Position numbers and translations under genes: made by a program. Shown in pieces: positions 17,994-26,305 of a stretch of 64,000 nucleotides of DNA (position 1 is its first letter; each line of letters opens with the position of its first letter). The DNA is taken from the NCBI GenBank assembly GCA_043806735.1, contig JAZDGR010000050.1:1-64000 (forward strand), in the 5' to 3' direction. This DNA is from QYOJ01 sp043806735. GTDB lineage: Bacteria > Bacteroidota > Bacteroidia > Bacteroidales > FEN-979. The notes under the pieces were generated by a model. The model was given only the letters and a program-made list of their open reading frames with translations, was not told the origin of the DNA and did not search any database.

Positions 17994-19242
17994 TTAATGT
18001 AATAAAATACAGTCAGTCAACTCTGCTTCACCCCGGGCGCAATCCTGGGCAAATGTTTCGCAGGTTGGCGCCCCGCATAGACCACAGTCATTTTTAGGAA
18101 GCTTCTGATAAATTCTCTCTTTTTGTTTCATTCGTTTGATCGAAGTAGCCAGATCTGAGGACTGTGTCCTGGTCGGTCTTGGCAAGATATGATGTCTCAG
18201 GAAATAATATTTTTCCCGGTATTTCTGTATGACCTCCGCTTCGTTGAACGCGATGGGGTCGCCATATCTTTTTTCAAGCAGGATCGCATTGTGTCTCGAT
18301 ATATATGGATTCTCCACGCAAAAAACTCCTCCGATACATCCTTGCGGGCAGGTAAACGCTTCGATATAATCCACATTTCTTAATCTTGAATCTTCAATGT
18401 CATTAAGTACCATCATAATATTCTCAATCCCGGTGACCGATAGGCATCTTTCCGAATCCAAGAATTGATGGAAATGGCCTATCACTCCCCATCCTCTGCC
18501 GTAAAAGAAATCCTCTTCCGGCACGTGGGGTCTCCGGGTTTCCTGAATCTCTAATATTTCCGGTAAAATGATATTATAAATATCGTTTATTGCAATCGCA
18601 CCATCAAACCAGGACTTTTCTTTTTCGGCAGGCTCTTTTATGGAAACAACCATAGCAGGACAGGGAGAAATATAAATCGCACCGATTTTGTGGACAGGTA
18701 TCCCCAGTTTTTTCGCATATTTTTTTTTTGGATTCCTTTGCCGTAATCTCACGCGGAACATCAAACGTGGAGATCAGCTCCATCAAATTGGGATATTTGA
18801 CCTGGATCAACCGGATCACAGAGGGGCAGAATGAACTAATAATCGGTTTTATTTCCGGATTCGTCATTAAATGCTGGGAGATGGCAAACGTCAACTCGTG
18901 GCTTAGCAGAGAAATATCTACAACGGCATCAAACCCGACCTTTTTCAAAGCCTGATGTACCAATCCCGGATGAATGGATGGGCCGAATTGTGTATATAAA
19001 GTACGGGAAGGGATGGCGATCCTGAATGCAAATTTATCAAAGTCACTGATCTCATCGATGACCGGAACAAACACATTTTCAGGACATACATGTATGCAAG
19101 CTCCACAGTCAACGCAAAGGTCATCGTAATAAGTAATTTGACCGTGTCGGAGCCTGATAGCCCGGGTAGGACATGCTCTGATGCATTTCATCCGACCCGT
19201 GCATTTTTCGGAAATAATTACGTGTGAATGAAAAAAGTTCAT
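17994..19242 (-). CDS. [FeFe]-hydrogenase-like protein, two frames joined at an A10 run
   Basis: Two overlapping frames (18604-19242 and 17994-18764) together encode one protein of about 415 residues. The first half has ferredoxin motifs and SSFCPSVIRLIQVKYPNLM, matching motif L1 of the H-cluster domain. The second half gives YISPCPAMV (L2), EAFTCPQGCIGGVFCVENP (L3), and a C-terminal FeS domain CGLCGAPTCETFAQDCARG. This is the layout of sensory or putative [FeFe]-hydrogenases (groups C/D), which often sit with NuoEF-like and kinase-like genes. The junction is ten A residues (18720-18729, minus strand); nine would keep one frame. Slippage, mutation or assembly error are all possible. In the first ferredoxin motif one expected Cys is Arg (CTGRMKCIRACP). 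Confidence 0.75.
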
Positions 19243-20060
19243 TTCACATAAAATATGGTTTCTATGGTCGTCCCCTCATTAACTTTGCTGTCAATTTTAA
19301 GCTTATCTGAATTTTTCTTTATATTCGGAAGTCCCATCCCGGCTCCGAAACCCAAAGCTCGTTGCTCCTCGGTAGCCGTCGAATATCCTTCCTTCATGGC
19401 CAATTCAATATTCTCAATTCCCTTTCCCTGATCAGCTATTACGATATTAATCTCTTTATCACTTGCTGATAATTTTACATCTGCACTTTTGGCGTGCATG
19501 ACCACGTTCATCTCTGCTTCATAGGTCGAGATAGATACCCTTCTGATCAATTGGGCGTCATACCCGATGGACTTCAGAATGGTCTTCACCTGGGTAGACA
19601 CCATTCCCGCACTGGCAAAGTCTTGTCCGTCAATCCGGAATGCATACGTGGTGACATTCTTGGTTTTTTTGGCTGTTTCAAAGATATCTTCTCCAGCTGA
19701 CACCTCACCTTTAATGCTGGCAATGTTCACACAGGATTCATACATGTCGGTGTGCGTAGTCAGTATTATCAACCCTTTTTCTTTTGCGAATTTTCGAATC
19801 TCTTCATCGGGGGTCTTGCTTCTGATGAAAATAATCCCTTTGAATTCAGCCATGTATGCAGAGATAGCTGCCTGTAACGAATTTAAACCGGTTAGCAGGA
19901 TGGCACCGGACTGGCCGTATGCCAGCACATCGCTCATCAGGTCTGAGGCATAAATACTTGACACAAACTGCCCGGTATTATTGTTCCCAACGATGACCTC
20001 AGCCTGTAACGACTCAATGATTTTCTGAATCTCAATGCAATGGTTTTTTTCTTCCGGCAT
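19239..20060 (-). CDS. DRTGG-like domain fused to HATPase (anti-sigma/kinase-like) protein
   Basis: A 273-residue protein. Residues 1-110 resemble the DRTGG domain (YASDLMSDVLAYGQSGAILLTG). Residues 135-273 form a GHKL-type ATPase like RsbW: the N-box is STYEAEMNVVMHA, the G1 box is VIADQGKGIENIE, and the G2-like segment is LGFGAGMGLPNIKKNSD. There is no phosphoacceptor His domain. Proteins of this type recur in [FeFe]-hydrogenase operons (HydE/HydD-like genes in clostridia) and are thought to regulate or assist them. It overlaps the hydrogenase-like gene by 4 bp (ATGA). Confidence 0.75.
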   Translation of the reverse strand: MPEEKNHCIEIQKIIESLQAEVIVGNNNTGQFVSSIYASDLMSDVLAYGQSGAILLTGLNSLQAAISAYMAEFKGIIFIRSKTPDEEIRKFAKEKGLIILTTHTDMYESCVNIASIKGEVSAGEDIFETAKKTKNVTTYAFRIDGQDFASAGMVSTQVKTILKSIGYDAQLIRRVSISTYEAEMNVVMHAKSADVKLSASDKEINIVIADQGKGIENIELAMKEGYSTATEEQRALGFGAGMGLPNIKKNSDKLKIDSKVNEGTTIETIFYVK

Positions 20061-20075
20061 AGCTCAGACATTCGC

Positions 20076-20405
20076 TCATCTCAGGCCTGCCTCAACCAGC
20101 TTGCTAGCCAGCTGGAAGCTTGATAACGGACTGCTAAGAATGATCACGTGAAAACGATTGGCAAGTTCGATGGTATCCTCCGGGACTTTTTTACCGTTAG
20201 TTACTACTACAGCGGATATATCGATCAGATTGGCAGCGGAGACGACGTTCTTATGCGTCTGGACCGTCAGCCAGATATTTCCGGCCTGTGCACTACTCAT
20301 GACATCTGACAACATATCAGAAATAAAAGCACCTGATATTTCCTTGTCCTCTACGTTGGTGAGTGTAATTAGCGATAGTTTTTCAATAATTTCCTGAAGC
20401 TTCAT
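20076..20405 (-). CDS. Stand-alone DRTGG-like domain protein
   Basis: A 109-residue protein matching the N-terminal part of its neighbour (ISGAFISDMLSDVMSSAQAGNIWLTVQ, quoted in part: GAFISDMLSDVMSSAQAG). DRTGG domains occur with CBS domains and in [FeFe]-hydrogenase gene clusters, with unknown biochemical role. The two DRTGG-like genes lie 15 bp apart and probably arose by duplication, one copy being fused to an ATPase domain. Confidence 0.7.
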   Translation of the reverse strand: MKLQEIIEKLSLITLTNVEDKEISGAFISDMLSDVMSSAQAGNIWLTVQTHKNVVSAANLIDISAVVVTNGKKVPEDTIELANRFHVIILSSPLSSFQLASKLVEAGLR

Positions 20406-20449
20406 GGTTGATCTTCTTAAATTAATAATTTTACATATTGAGGGTATTT

Positions 20450-20986
20450 TTATTCGGGAGGTGTCAGGGACAACATACCAACATCCTTAATTACTTCAGC
20501 AAAGCAGGTAGATATGCTATCTATTGGCTCAGACGAAACAATTTTAATCCTGGAACGGGAAGATTTTCGTCGCTGGTTAAAATACTCTTCGAGGATTGAA
20601 ATTTTCTCGGGACTCAACTGTTTCCGTTCTGATACCGGGAAAAAACCAAAAGCTACGTATACCCAAACACGGTCTTTCTCAAGCTCTTTCATCAACTTAT
20701 CGATCGCACATTTCTCATCGCATCCGGTACACATCATCAAACCGGAGAGTTCGTTGAACTGAACAATTTCACCGCATTGGGTACACTGCAGATCAAATTG
20801 AATCGATTGGGCGCTTTCCACGACATTCCAGAAATGTTCGCCTTCGCGATATTCTTCTAACGGAGGGCTTTGATCAAATGAGAAATAGGTTGAGGTTTTA
20901 TTACACCGGAAACAATTCTCGGTAATAATAAAACCGGGTTGAATATGAATCATTTCCCACAGATGCTTACATGTTGTTTTCTGCAT
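20450..20986 (-). CDS. Zinc-ribbon-containing hypothetical protein, first gene of the redox operon
   Basis: A 178-residue protein of unknown function. Three CxxC pairs are visible: NCFRCNK, LQCTQCGE and MMCTGCDEKC, suggesting one or two zinc ribbons. The C-terminal half (about 100-178) is charged and helical. It lies just after the operon promoter, and all following redox genes are on the same strand with short gaps. A role in assembly or regulation of the redox complex is inferred only from position. Confidence 0.6.
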   Translation of the reverse strand: MQKTTCKHLWEMIHIQPGFIITENCFRCNKTSTYFSFDQSPPLEEYREGEHFWNVVESAQSIQFDLQCTQCGEIVQFNELSGLMMCTGCDEKCAIDKLMKELEKDRVWVYVAFGFFPVSERKQLSPEKISILEEYFNQRRKSSRSRIKIVSSEPIDSISTCFAEVIKDVGMLSLTPPE

Positions 20987-21006
20987 GTCTCAACAGTTAA
21001 ATTGTA

Positions 21007-21036
21007 CAAATGTATGAAACGAAATGAAAATGTCAA
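21007..21036 (-). promoter_or_regulatory. Promoter of the redox operon
   Basis: On the minus strand TACATTTG (21007-21014) matches TAnnTTTG, and TTG (21034-21036) lies exactly 19 nt upstream. It is about 20 nt before the first gene (ATG 20986). This is one of the best-formed promoters in the window. Confidence 0.7.
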
Positions 21037-21132
21037 GCACCATTTCTCATAAATAATTTATAAAGGACACGGGATCCTTGATTCCGGAGTGTAGTGAAGA
21101 TTATACCCTGGATAGAATGGATAACCGGATCT

Positions 21133-23109
21133 TTACCGCCCCACGATCTTGAACTCTGTCCGGCGGTTATTGGCGCGGCCTGCTTCGGTTTCGTTAGTGT
21201 CGATAGGCTGCGAAAAGCCATAACCGGAGTAGGTCAAGCGGCTCGGGGAGATCCCATGCTGAACGAGATAATCGAAGACAGCTCTGGCACGATTTTTTGA
21301 CAGTTCCAGGTTGTGCTGCTCCGAGCTAATGCTATCGGTGTGACCGCTGATTTCGATTTTCAGCGCAGGATTGCGTTGTAGAAGTCCGGTCAGTTTCTCC
21401 AGCTCAATGTAGGATTCCGGTTTGAGGTCAAATTTATCCGTATCAAAAAAGATGTTCCTGAGCACGACGGTCTCCCCCACCCGGATAGGCTGCAAGGGAA
21501 TGTTCTTTAGGAAGGGTGTGGCCTGCTCCCGGATGCCGGATAAGGAGAAGTGATCGGAGTAGAAGAGATATCCTTCCCGGGAGACAGATAGCGCGTAGTC
21601 ACGGTTGGTGGGCAGGCAAACCAGGAAAGATCCGTCGATGGGGTCGGAGATGGATTGAACGGAGACCTGGTTCAGCTGCAGATCAATCAGTTCAAACCTG
21701 GCCTGCAGTCGTTTCTTTGTTTCCTTATCGTAAACAATTCCTTTCAGATAAGTCACCGGATTCGGCTGAGCTTCCGGGTAAATAGGAAATGCATAGATAT
21801 CCTGTCTGCCTTTTCCCCCCAGCTTATCCGACGAGATGTAGGCAAGATCCCCTGTGGTGTTGACCACCAGGGTGATCTCATCCGCAGAGGTATTGATCGG
21901 GTAGCCCAGATTTACCGGTTTCTTCCAGGATCCATCGGGTAGTTTCCTGGAATAAAAAAGATCAAGACCTCCCATCCCCTGGTGTCCCTTTGAAGCAAAG
22001 TATAGCGTTTGATTATCGGGGTGAATGAACGGATTTTGTTCCTCTCCGAAGGTGTTGATCGAATCGCCCAGGTTCACGGGAAAAGACCAGTCTCCGTTGG
22101 GGAGTAGCTCTGTTTTCCAGATATCTGAACTTCCTTTTCCGCCTTCCCGCTTACTTGCAAAATAGAGGGTTTTCCCGTCGGAAGAAAAAGAGGGCTGTGA
22201 ATCCCAGGCAGGCGAATTCACTACCGGCCCCAGGTTACGGGGTGTCGACCAGTGGATTCCCATTTTCCACGACCAGTAAATATCGCAGCTTCCGAAACCA
22301 TCTTCCCGCTGACAGGCTGCAAAGAAGAGGAGTTGCCCGTCGGGCGAAATGGAAATAGCGCCTTCATTTCCGCGGGTATTGATCGGAGGGCCAAGGTTCT
22401 TTGCCAATCCCCAAACAGTGTCGCGGATAAGATTCGAGCTATAAAAATCCTCTTCCACTGCATCAGATACTTCATGCGTTAGCAGGCTGGTTGGCAAACG
22501 GCGCGTAAAAAAGAGCGTTTGCTTGTCGGAGGATATCGCATTGATGTATTCATCATGCGGTGTATTGATGCTGTCGCCCAGGTTTACCGGATGAAACGGT
22601 ACCGGGTTGCTCAGGGCACGGATCGCGAAGTCGCATCGTTGGATATTTTCCTCCGTCTGCCACCGCCGGTTGACCGGTCCCTTGTTATAGGCAAGGTATT
22701 TCTCATAATGCTGTTTGGCCTTTTCATAGAGACCTGAGGCCAGCTCCAGATTCCCAAGGATAACATAAAGCGTATAGTCGAGATCAGGAGCCAGTCGCAT
22801 CGCTCTGTCATAATACGCAATGGCTTCCGCGGGATTTCCCTGTTCTGCCATTATATCTCCTGACAGAGCCAGGGCTTCAGCAAATTGCGGATCTGCTTCC
22901 ACGGCTTTCTTTAGGGAAAAGATGGCGTTTTGATAATCGCGAACCTGGTACTGTTCAAATGCCTGGTAGTAGAACTTTTCCGCTTTTTTGGAGGTAGTTG
23001 AGAGTTTTCCGGGGAATTGGGCGAGTGAAGAGTGAACAGTGAACAGTGAAAAGTGAATAGTGAATAGTGATAAGAAAAAAAGGAGTTTTAGGTTGCGGGA
23101 GAGGGGCAT
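21133..23109 (-). CDS. PorE-like TPR / PD40 propeller / OmpA peptidoglycan-binding protein
   Basis: A 658-residue envelope protein. After the signal peptide come TPR repeats (YYQAFEQYQVRDYQNAIFSL, about 50-165), a WD40/PD40-type beta-propeller (repeats such as PSFSSDGKTLYFASKREGG and NPFIHPDNQTLYFASKGHQG, about 190-430), a carboxypeptidase-like Ig domain (about 450-540), and an OmpA C-terminal domain (IFFDTDKFDLKPES, then SGHTDSISSEQHNLELSKNR). This order and length match PorE of the type IX secretion system, which anchors to peptidoglycan. Several type IX substrates are encoded nearby. The hydrophobic core of the signal peptide is written entirely in a 7-bp repeat array (23023-23071). No lipobox Cys is seen. 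Confidence 0.8.
   Translation of the reverse strand: MPLSRNLKLLFFLSLFTIHFSLFTVHSSLAQFPGKLSTTSKKAEKFYYQAFEQYQVRDYQNAIFSLKKAVEADPQFAEALALSGDIMAEQGNPAEAIAYYDRAMRLAPDLDYTLYVILGNLELASGLYEKAKQHYEKYLAYNKGPVNRRWQTEENIQRCDFAIRALSNPVPFHPVNLGDSINTPHDEYINAISSDKQTLFFTRRLPTSLLTHEVSDAVEEDFYSSNLIRDTVWGLAKNLGPPINTRGNEGAISISPDGQLLFFAACQREDGFGSCDIYWSWKMGIHWSTPRNLGPVVNSPAWDSQPSFSSDGKTLYFASKREGGKGSSDIWKTELLPNGDWSFPVNLGDSINTFGEEQNPFIHPDNQTLYFASKGHQGMGGLDLFYSRKLPDGSWKKPVNLGYPINTSADEITLVVNTTGDLAYISSDKLGGKGRQDIYAFPIYPEAQPNPVTYLKGIVYDKETKKRLQARFELIDLQLNQVSVQSISDPIDGSFLVCLPTNRDYALSVSREGYLFYSDHFSLSGIREQATPFLKNIPLQPIRVGETVVLRNIFFDTDKFDLKPESYIELEKLTGLLQRNPALKIEISGHTDSISSEQHNLELSKNRARAVFDYLVQHGISPSRLTYSGYGFSQPIDTNETEAGRANNRRTEFKIVGR
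23023..23071. repeat. Heptanucleotide array encoding a signal-peptide core
   Basis: Seven 7-bp units on the plus strand: GAGTGAA, GAGTGAA, CAGTGAA, CAGTGAA, AAGTGAA, TAGTGAA, TAGTGAT. Read on the minus strand in the gene frame it encodes SLFTIHFSLFTVHSSLA, a 7-residue periodic hydrophobic stretch forming the h-region of the PorE-like signal peptide. Confidence 0.85.
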
Positions 23110-23131
23110 GATCTGTTTGTCAGGGGATTGA

Positions 23132-23139
23132 CAAAGGTA
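23132..23139 (-). promoter_or_regulatory. -7 box of the PorE-like gene
   Basis: TACCTTTG on the minus strand fits TAnnTTTG and lies 22 nt before the ATG at 23109. No clear -33 element is seen. Confidence 0.4.
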
Positions 23140-23160
23140 CTCTTTTCCCGTAATTTATGT

Positions 23161-23868
23161 CTACGGGATGCCGATGTATTTATGGCTCTGCAGGGAGAGT
23201 TTCCAGCCAGGATGGGCTTTAATATACTGAATGATCAGGGGAAGCATCTCATCACGGCGGCTCCATTCCGGCTGTAAAAACAGGTGGCAATCCGGAGATA
23301 CCTGCGAAGCCTGTTGTTCTGCCCATGCAAGGTCTTCCGGTTCATGTATGATCACCTTAAGTTCTTGGCTGATGGCATAAAACTCCTCACGGGGAGGCCA
23401 CTCCCGTTTGGGAGAAAGGCAGATCCAATCCCATATCCCGCTCAGGGGCTGGGTACCTGAGGTTTCGAGGAAGGTTTTGATGCTGGTTGCTGGTTGCTGG
23501 CTGCTGGTTGCTGGTACCTCATGGCTATTGCCACTTGCCTGGTGGCTCATGACTGGTGTCTCATGGCTGAATTTCAGCTGCTGACATAGATAATCCAGAT
23601 TATAACGCAGCGGCTCGCCACCGGTGATAATTACCGCATTTGCAGAGCATTTTCGAGCCCGATATACCATCTGATCAGTCTCGACGGGGGGGAACAGTTC
23701 CGCGTTCCACGATTCCTTGACATCACACCACTCACAGCCCACATCACATCCACCAACCCGGATAAACCAAGCTGCCGAACCGGTATGAAAACCCTCTCCC
23801 TGGAGGGAGAAGAACTCTTCCATTGCAGGAAGAAGTTTGCCGGAATCGAGAAGTTCTTTTTGGGCCAT
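23161..23868 (-). CDS. queE: 7-carboxy-7-deazaguanine synthase with a repeat-encoded insertion
   Basis: A radical SAM enzyme of queuosine biosynthesis that converts 6-carboxy-tetrahydropterin to 7-carboxy-7-deazaguanine. FFSLQGEGFHTG and the cluster motif CDVGCEWCDVKESW (CxxxCxxC) are diagnostic, with VIITGGEPLRY after. Between the helix DYLCQQLKF and the strand IKTFLETSGTQPLSG lie 28 extra residues rich in Ser, His, Pro, Ala and Thr. They are written by a 12-unit 7-bp repeat (23481-23564), which is 84 bp and so keeps the frame. The rest, including WDWICLSPKREWPP, is normal. The insertion sits in a surface loop position, so the enzyme may still work. Confidence 0.93.
   Translation of the reverse strand: MAQKELLDSGKLLPAMEEFFSLQGEGFHTGSAAWFIRVGGCDVGCEWCDVKESWNAELFPPVETDQMVYRARKCSANAVIITGGEPLRYNLDYLCQQLKFSHETPVMSHQASGNSHEVPATSSQQPATSIKTFLETSGTQPLSGIWDWICLSPKREWPPREEFYAISQELKVIIHEPEDLAWAEQQASQVSPDCHLFLQPEWSRRDEMLPLIIQYIKAHPGWKLSLQSHKYIGIP
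23481..23564. repeat. Heptanucleotide array inside queE
   Basis: Twelve consecutive 7-bp units on the plus strand: TGCTGGT, TGCTGGT, TGCTGGC, TGCTGGT, TGCTGGT, ACCTCAT, GGCTATT, GCCACTT, GCCTGGT, GGCTCAT, GACTGGT, GTCTCAT. The first five are nearly identical; the rest drift but share a (G/T)xCTxxT-like pattern. Total 84 bp, a multiple of 21, so the queE frame is preserved and the insert is 28 residues. Confidence 0.85.
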
Positions 23869-23899
23869 AGTTGCTTGTCCCCAACCCCCCTGAAGGGGG

Positions 23900-24769
23900 C
23901 TATTTTTTTGCCGCCTTCAGCGTATTCTGCAATAAGGAGACGATGGTCATAGGTCCCACACCACCTGGGACAGGAGTGATGTAGCTGCAACTGTTCGCAA
24001 TTTTATCGAAATCGACATCGCCTGCTAGACGGAAACCCGATTTCTTTGATTCATCGGGGATCCTGTGGACACCCACATCGATCACAACGGCATCTTTCTT
24101 AACCATGCCGGCTTTTACGAAATGAAGTTTGCCCATTGCCACAATCAGGATGTCGGCTTCCCGGGTATAGTTTGCAATCTCCTTCGTAAAACTGTGACAG
24201 AGGGTGACCGTGCAGTTTCCCGGACTGGCTTTTCGGGAAAGGAGAATGCTGATGGGGGTTCCTACAATATGGCTGCGCCCCAGGACCACGCAATGCTTCC
24301 CCCCGGTTTCAACTTTATACCGGTCAAGCAGCGTGACGATTCCCATAGGAGTTGCAGGAAGAAAACAAGGTAATCCCAGCATCATCCTTCCCAGGTTGAC
24401 GGGATGAAACCCATCGATGTCCTTGGTTGGATCGAACCGTTCGATCACCTTTTGCTCGTTTATGTGAGGGGGAAGGGGTAACTGAACGATAAATCCGTCC
24501 ACCTCCTCATCCCGGTTTAAAAAATCGACCGCATCGAGCAACGCTTTTTCACTTATGTTTGAGGGATACCGGTAGACCGATGAGGTCATCCCGACCTCCC
24601 GGCTGCTTTTTTCTTTCGAGGATACATAGGTCTGACTGGCCGGATCTTCTCCTACCAGGATGGCGGCAAGATGAGGTGTTTTTTCACCCCGGTCGATCCT
24701 GGCAGCAACCTCACCCGCGATCTCGGCTTTGATTTTATCAGCCAGCTCTTTTCCGTCTAATAGGGTCAT
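23900..24769 (-). CDS. folD: Bifunctional methylenetetrahydrofolate dehydrogenase/cyclohydrolase
   Basis: A 289-residue FolD that interconverts 5,10-methylene-, 5,10-methenyl- and 10-formyl-tetrahydrofolate using NADP. The substrate site is TYVSSKEKSSREVGM (catalytic Lys), with GFIVQLPLPPHINEQKV and DIDGFHPVNLGRMML. The dinucleotide fold is VVLGRSHIVGTPISILLSRK and the end is TPVPGGVGPMTIVSLLQNT. All key motifs are present. Downstream toward queE there is a short C-rich inverted repeat (CCCCCTGAAGGGGG type) around 23880-23897. Confidence 0.98.
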   Translation of the reverse strand: MTLLDGKELADKIKAEIAGEVAARIDRGEKTPHLAAILVGEDPASQTYVSSKEKSSREVGMTSSVYRYPSNISEKALLDAVDFLNRDEEVDGFIVQLPLPPHINEQKVIERFDPTKDIDGFHPVNLGRMMLGLPCFLPATPMGIVTLLDRYKVETGGKHCVVLGRSHIVGTPISILLSRKASPGNCTVTLCHSFTKEIANYTREADILIVAMGKLHFVKAGMVKKDAVVIDVGVHRIPDESKKSGFRLAGDVDFDKIANSCSYITPVPGGVGPMTIVSLLQNTLKAAKK

Positions 24770-24790
24770 TGAATTTTGATTTTATAAAAG

Positions 24791-24868
24791 GGTCATTAAG
24801 GTCATTTGGGTCATTAGGGAAAATTTTCCTATAATGACTTTAATGACTTTAATGGCTTTAGTGACTTT
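24791..24868. repeat. Inverted 9-bp tandem arrays between ffh and folD
   Basis: Three 9-bp units (GGTCATTAA, GGTCATTTG, GGTCATTAG) are followed by the palindrome GGAAAATTTTCC (24818-24829) and then four 9-bp units in inverted orientation (AATGACTTT, AATGACTTT, AATGGCTTT, AGTGACTTT). The whole can fold into a long hairpin. It covers the last codons and stop of ffh, so it may end ffh transcription or stabilise its mRNA. Confidence 0.75.
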
Positions 24869-26192
24869 TCATATTCCTCGCGATATGTGCCAAGTTTCTC
24901 CCTTTATTCGTTGTCATCACCCGCATCACTTTCCGGGTATCTTCGAACTGTTTCAGCAGGCGGTTCACCTCCTGGATCGAGGTTCCGGAACCTTCGGCAA
25001 TCCGTTTTCTCCTGCTTCCGTTCATGACAGAAGGATCGGAGCGTTCGACAGGGGTCATGGAATAGATAATTGCTTCAATATTTTTAAATGCATTGTCATC
25101 AATATCCAGGTTACGGATGGCTTTCCCCACCCCGGGGATCATCCCCATGAGGTCTTTCACGTTTCCCATCTTCTTTATCTGCTTAATCTGTGAAAGGAAA
25201 TCATTAAAATCAAACTGGTTTTTGGCAATTTTCTTCTGGAGCTTCTTGGCCTCTTCTTCGTCGTACTGTTCCTGCGCTTTTTCCACCAGCGAAACAATGT
25301 CTCCCATGCCCAGGATCCGGTCGGCCATTCGGGCCGGGTAAAAAATATCGAGGGCATCCATCTTCTCGCCGATTCCTACGAATTTGATCGGCTTATTGAC
25401 CACCGATTTGATGCTTAACGCAGCTCCACCCCGCGTGTCTCCATCAAGTTTGGTGAGTACCACGCCGTCGAAGTTCAGCCGGTCATGGAATGCCTTGGCC
25501 GTGTTCACCGCATCCTGACCAGTCATGGAATCGACCACAAAGAGGGTCTCCTGGGGGTTGATAGCCTTTTTGATGGCTGCGATCTCTTCCATCATCTTTT
25601 CATCAATTGACAAACGGCCTGCAGTATCCACGATCACCGCCTGATAGCCGTACTCTTTCGCATGTTTTACGGCATGGCTTGCAATTTTCACCGGCTCCAT
25701 ATTCCCTTCTTCTGTGAATACCTGGACCGCGATTTGCTCACCCAGCACTTTCAACTGATCAATAGCGGCCGGCCGGTAAATGTCCCCGGCCACCAGCAAC
25801 ACCTTTTTGTTCCGTTTGGTTTTAAGATGGTGGGCAAGTTTAGCCGAAAACGTGGTTTTTCCCGAGCCCTGCAATCCCGCAATCAGAATCACGGCCGGAT
25901 CGCCTTTCAGGTTAATCTCGCTTTTCTCCTCTCCCATCAACCTGATCAGCTCGTCGTGCACGATCTTTACCATCACTTGTCCGGGAGACACCGCTGTCAA
26001 CACGTTTTGTCCCAATGCCTGTTCCTTCACATCGTCGGTGAACTGCTTGGCAATCTTATAACTGACATCGGCATCCAGCAGGGCTTTCCGGACATCCTTC
26101 AGGGTTTCCGCTACGTTGATTTCCGAAATGTGGCCATGCCCCTTTAAAACCTTAAAAGCCCTGTCGAGTTTATCGCTTAATCCTTCAAACAT
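24858..26192 (-). CDS. ffh: Signal recognition particle protein Ffh
   Basis: A 444-residue SRP54 GTPase that binds signal sequences and SRP RNA and docks to FtsY. The N domain is followed by the GTPase domain with GLQGSGKTTFSAKLAHHLK (G1), DTAGRLSIDEKMMEEI (G3) and LTKLDGDTRGGAALSI (G4/G5). The Met-rich M domain follows from about residue 295 (MGNVKDLMGMIPG and the RNA-binding SGTSIQEVNRLLKQF). The C-terminal MKSH stop lies in a 9-bp repeat array. Confidence 0.98.
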   Translation of the reverse strand: MFEGLSDKLDRAFKVLKGHGHISEINVAETLKDVRKALLDADVSYKIAKQFTDDVKEQALGQNVLTAVSPGQVMVKIVHDELIRLMGEEKSEINLKGDPAVILIAGLQGSGKTTFSAKLAHHLKTKRNKKVLLVAGDIYRPAAIDQLKVLGEQIAVQVFTEEGNMEPVKIASHAVKHAKEYGYQAVIVDTAGRLSIDEKMMEEIAAIKKAINPQETLFVVDSMTGQDAVNTAKAFHDRLNFDGVVLTKLDGDTRGGAALSIKSVVNKPIKFVGIGEKMDALDIFYPARMADRILGMGDIVSLVEKAQEQYDEEEAKKLQKKIAKNQFDFNDFLSQIKQIKKMGNVKDLMGMIPGVGKAIRNLDIDDNAFKNIEAIIYSMTPVERSDPSVMNGSRRKRIAEGSGTSIQEVNRLLKQFEDTRKVMRVMTTNKGRNLAHIARNMKSH

Positions 26193-26220
26193 CGCAATTG
26201 AAATAGTTGGTTCTGGACTG

Positions 26221-26228
26221 CAAAAGTA
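26221..26228 (-). promoter_or_regulatory. -7 box of ffh
   Basis: TACTTTTG on the minus strand, 29 nt before the ffh ATG. It fits TAnnTTTG; the -33 region is not well conserved. Confidence 0.45.
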
Positions 26229-26305
26229 AACATTCCGGGGGACTTGCTTTTCCGTAAAACTTCAAATTTTTGTCGATAACTTTTTCATTTGTTTGATTTC
26301 TTTAG

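Noticed and set aside
23876..23905. C/G-rich sequence between folD and queE as an intrinsic terminator
   Set aside because: There is a short stem, but on the minus strand the T/A run lies on the wrong side; kept only as a remark under folD.
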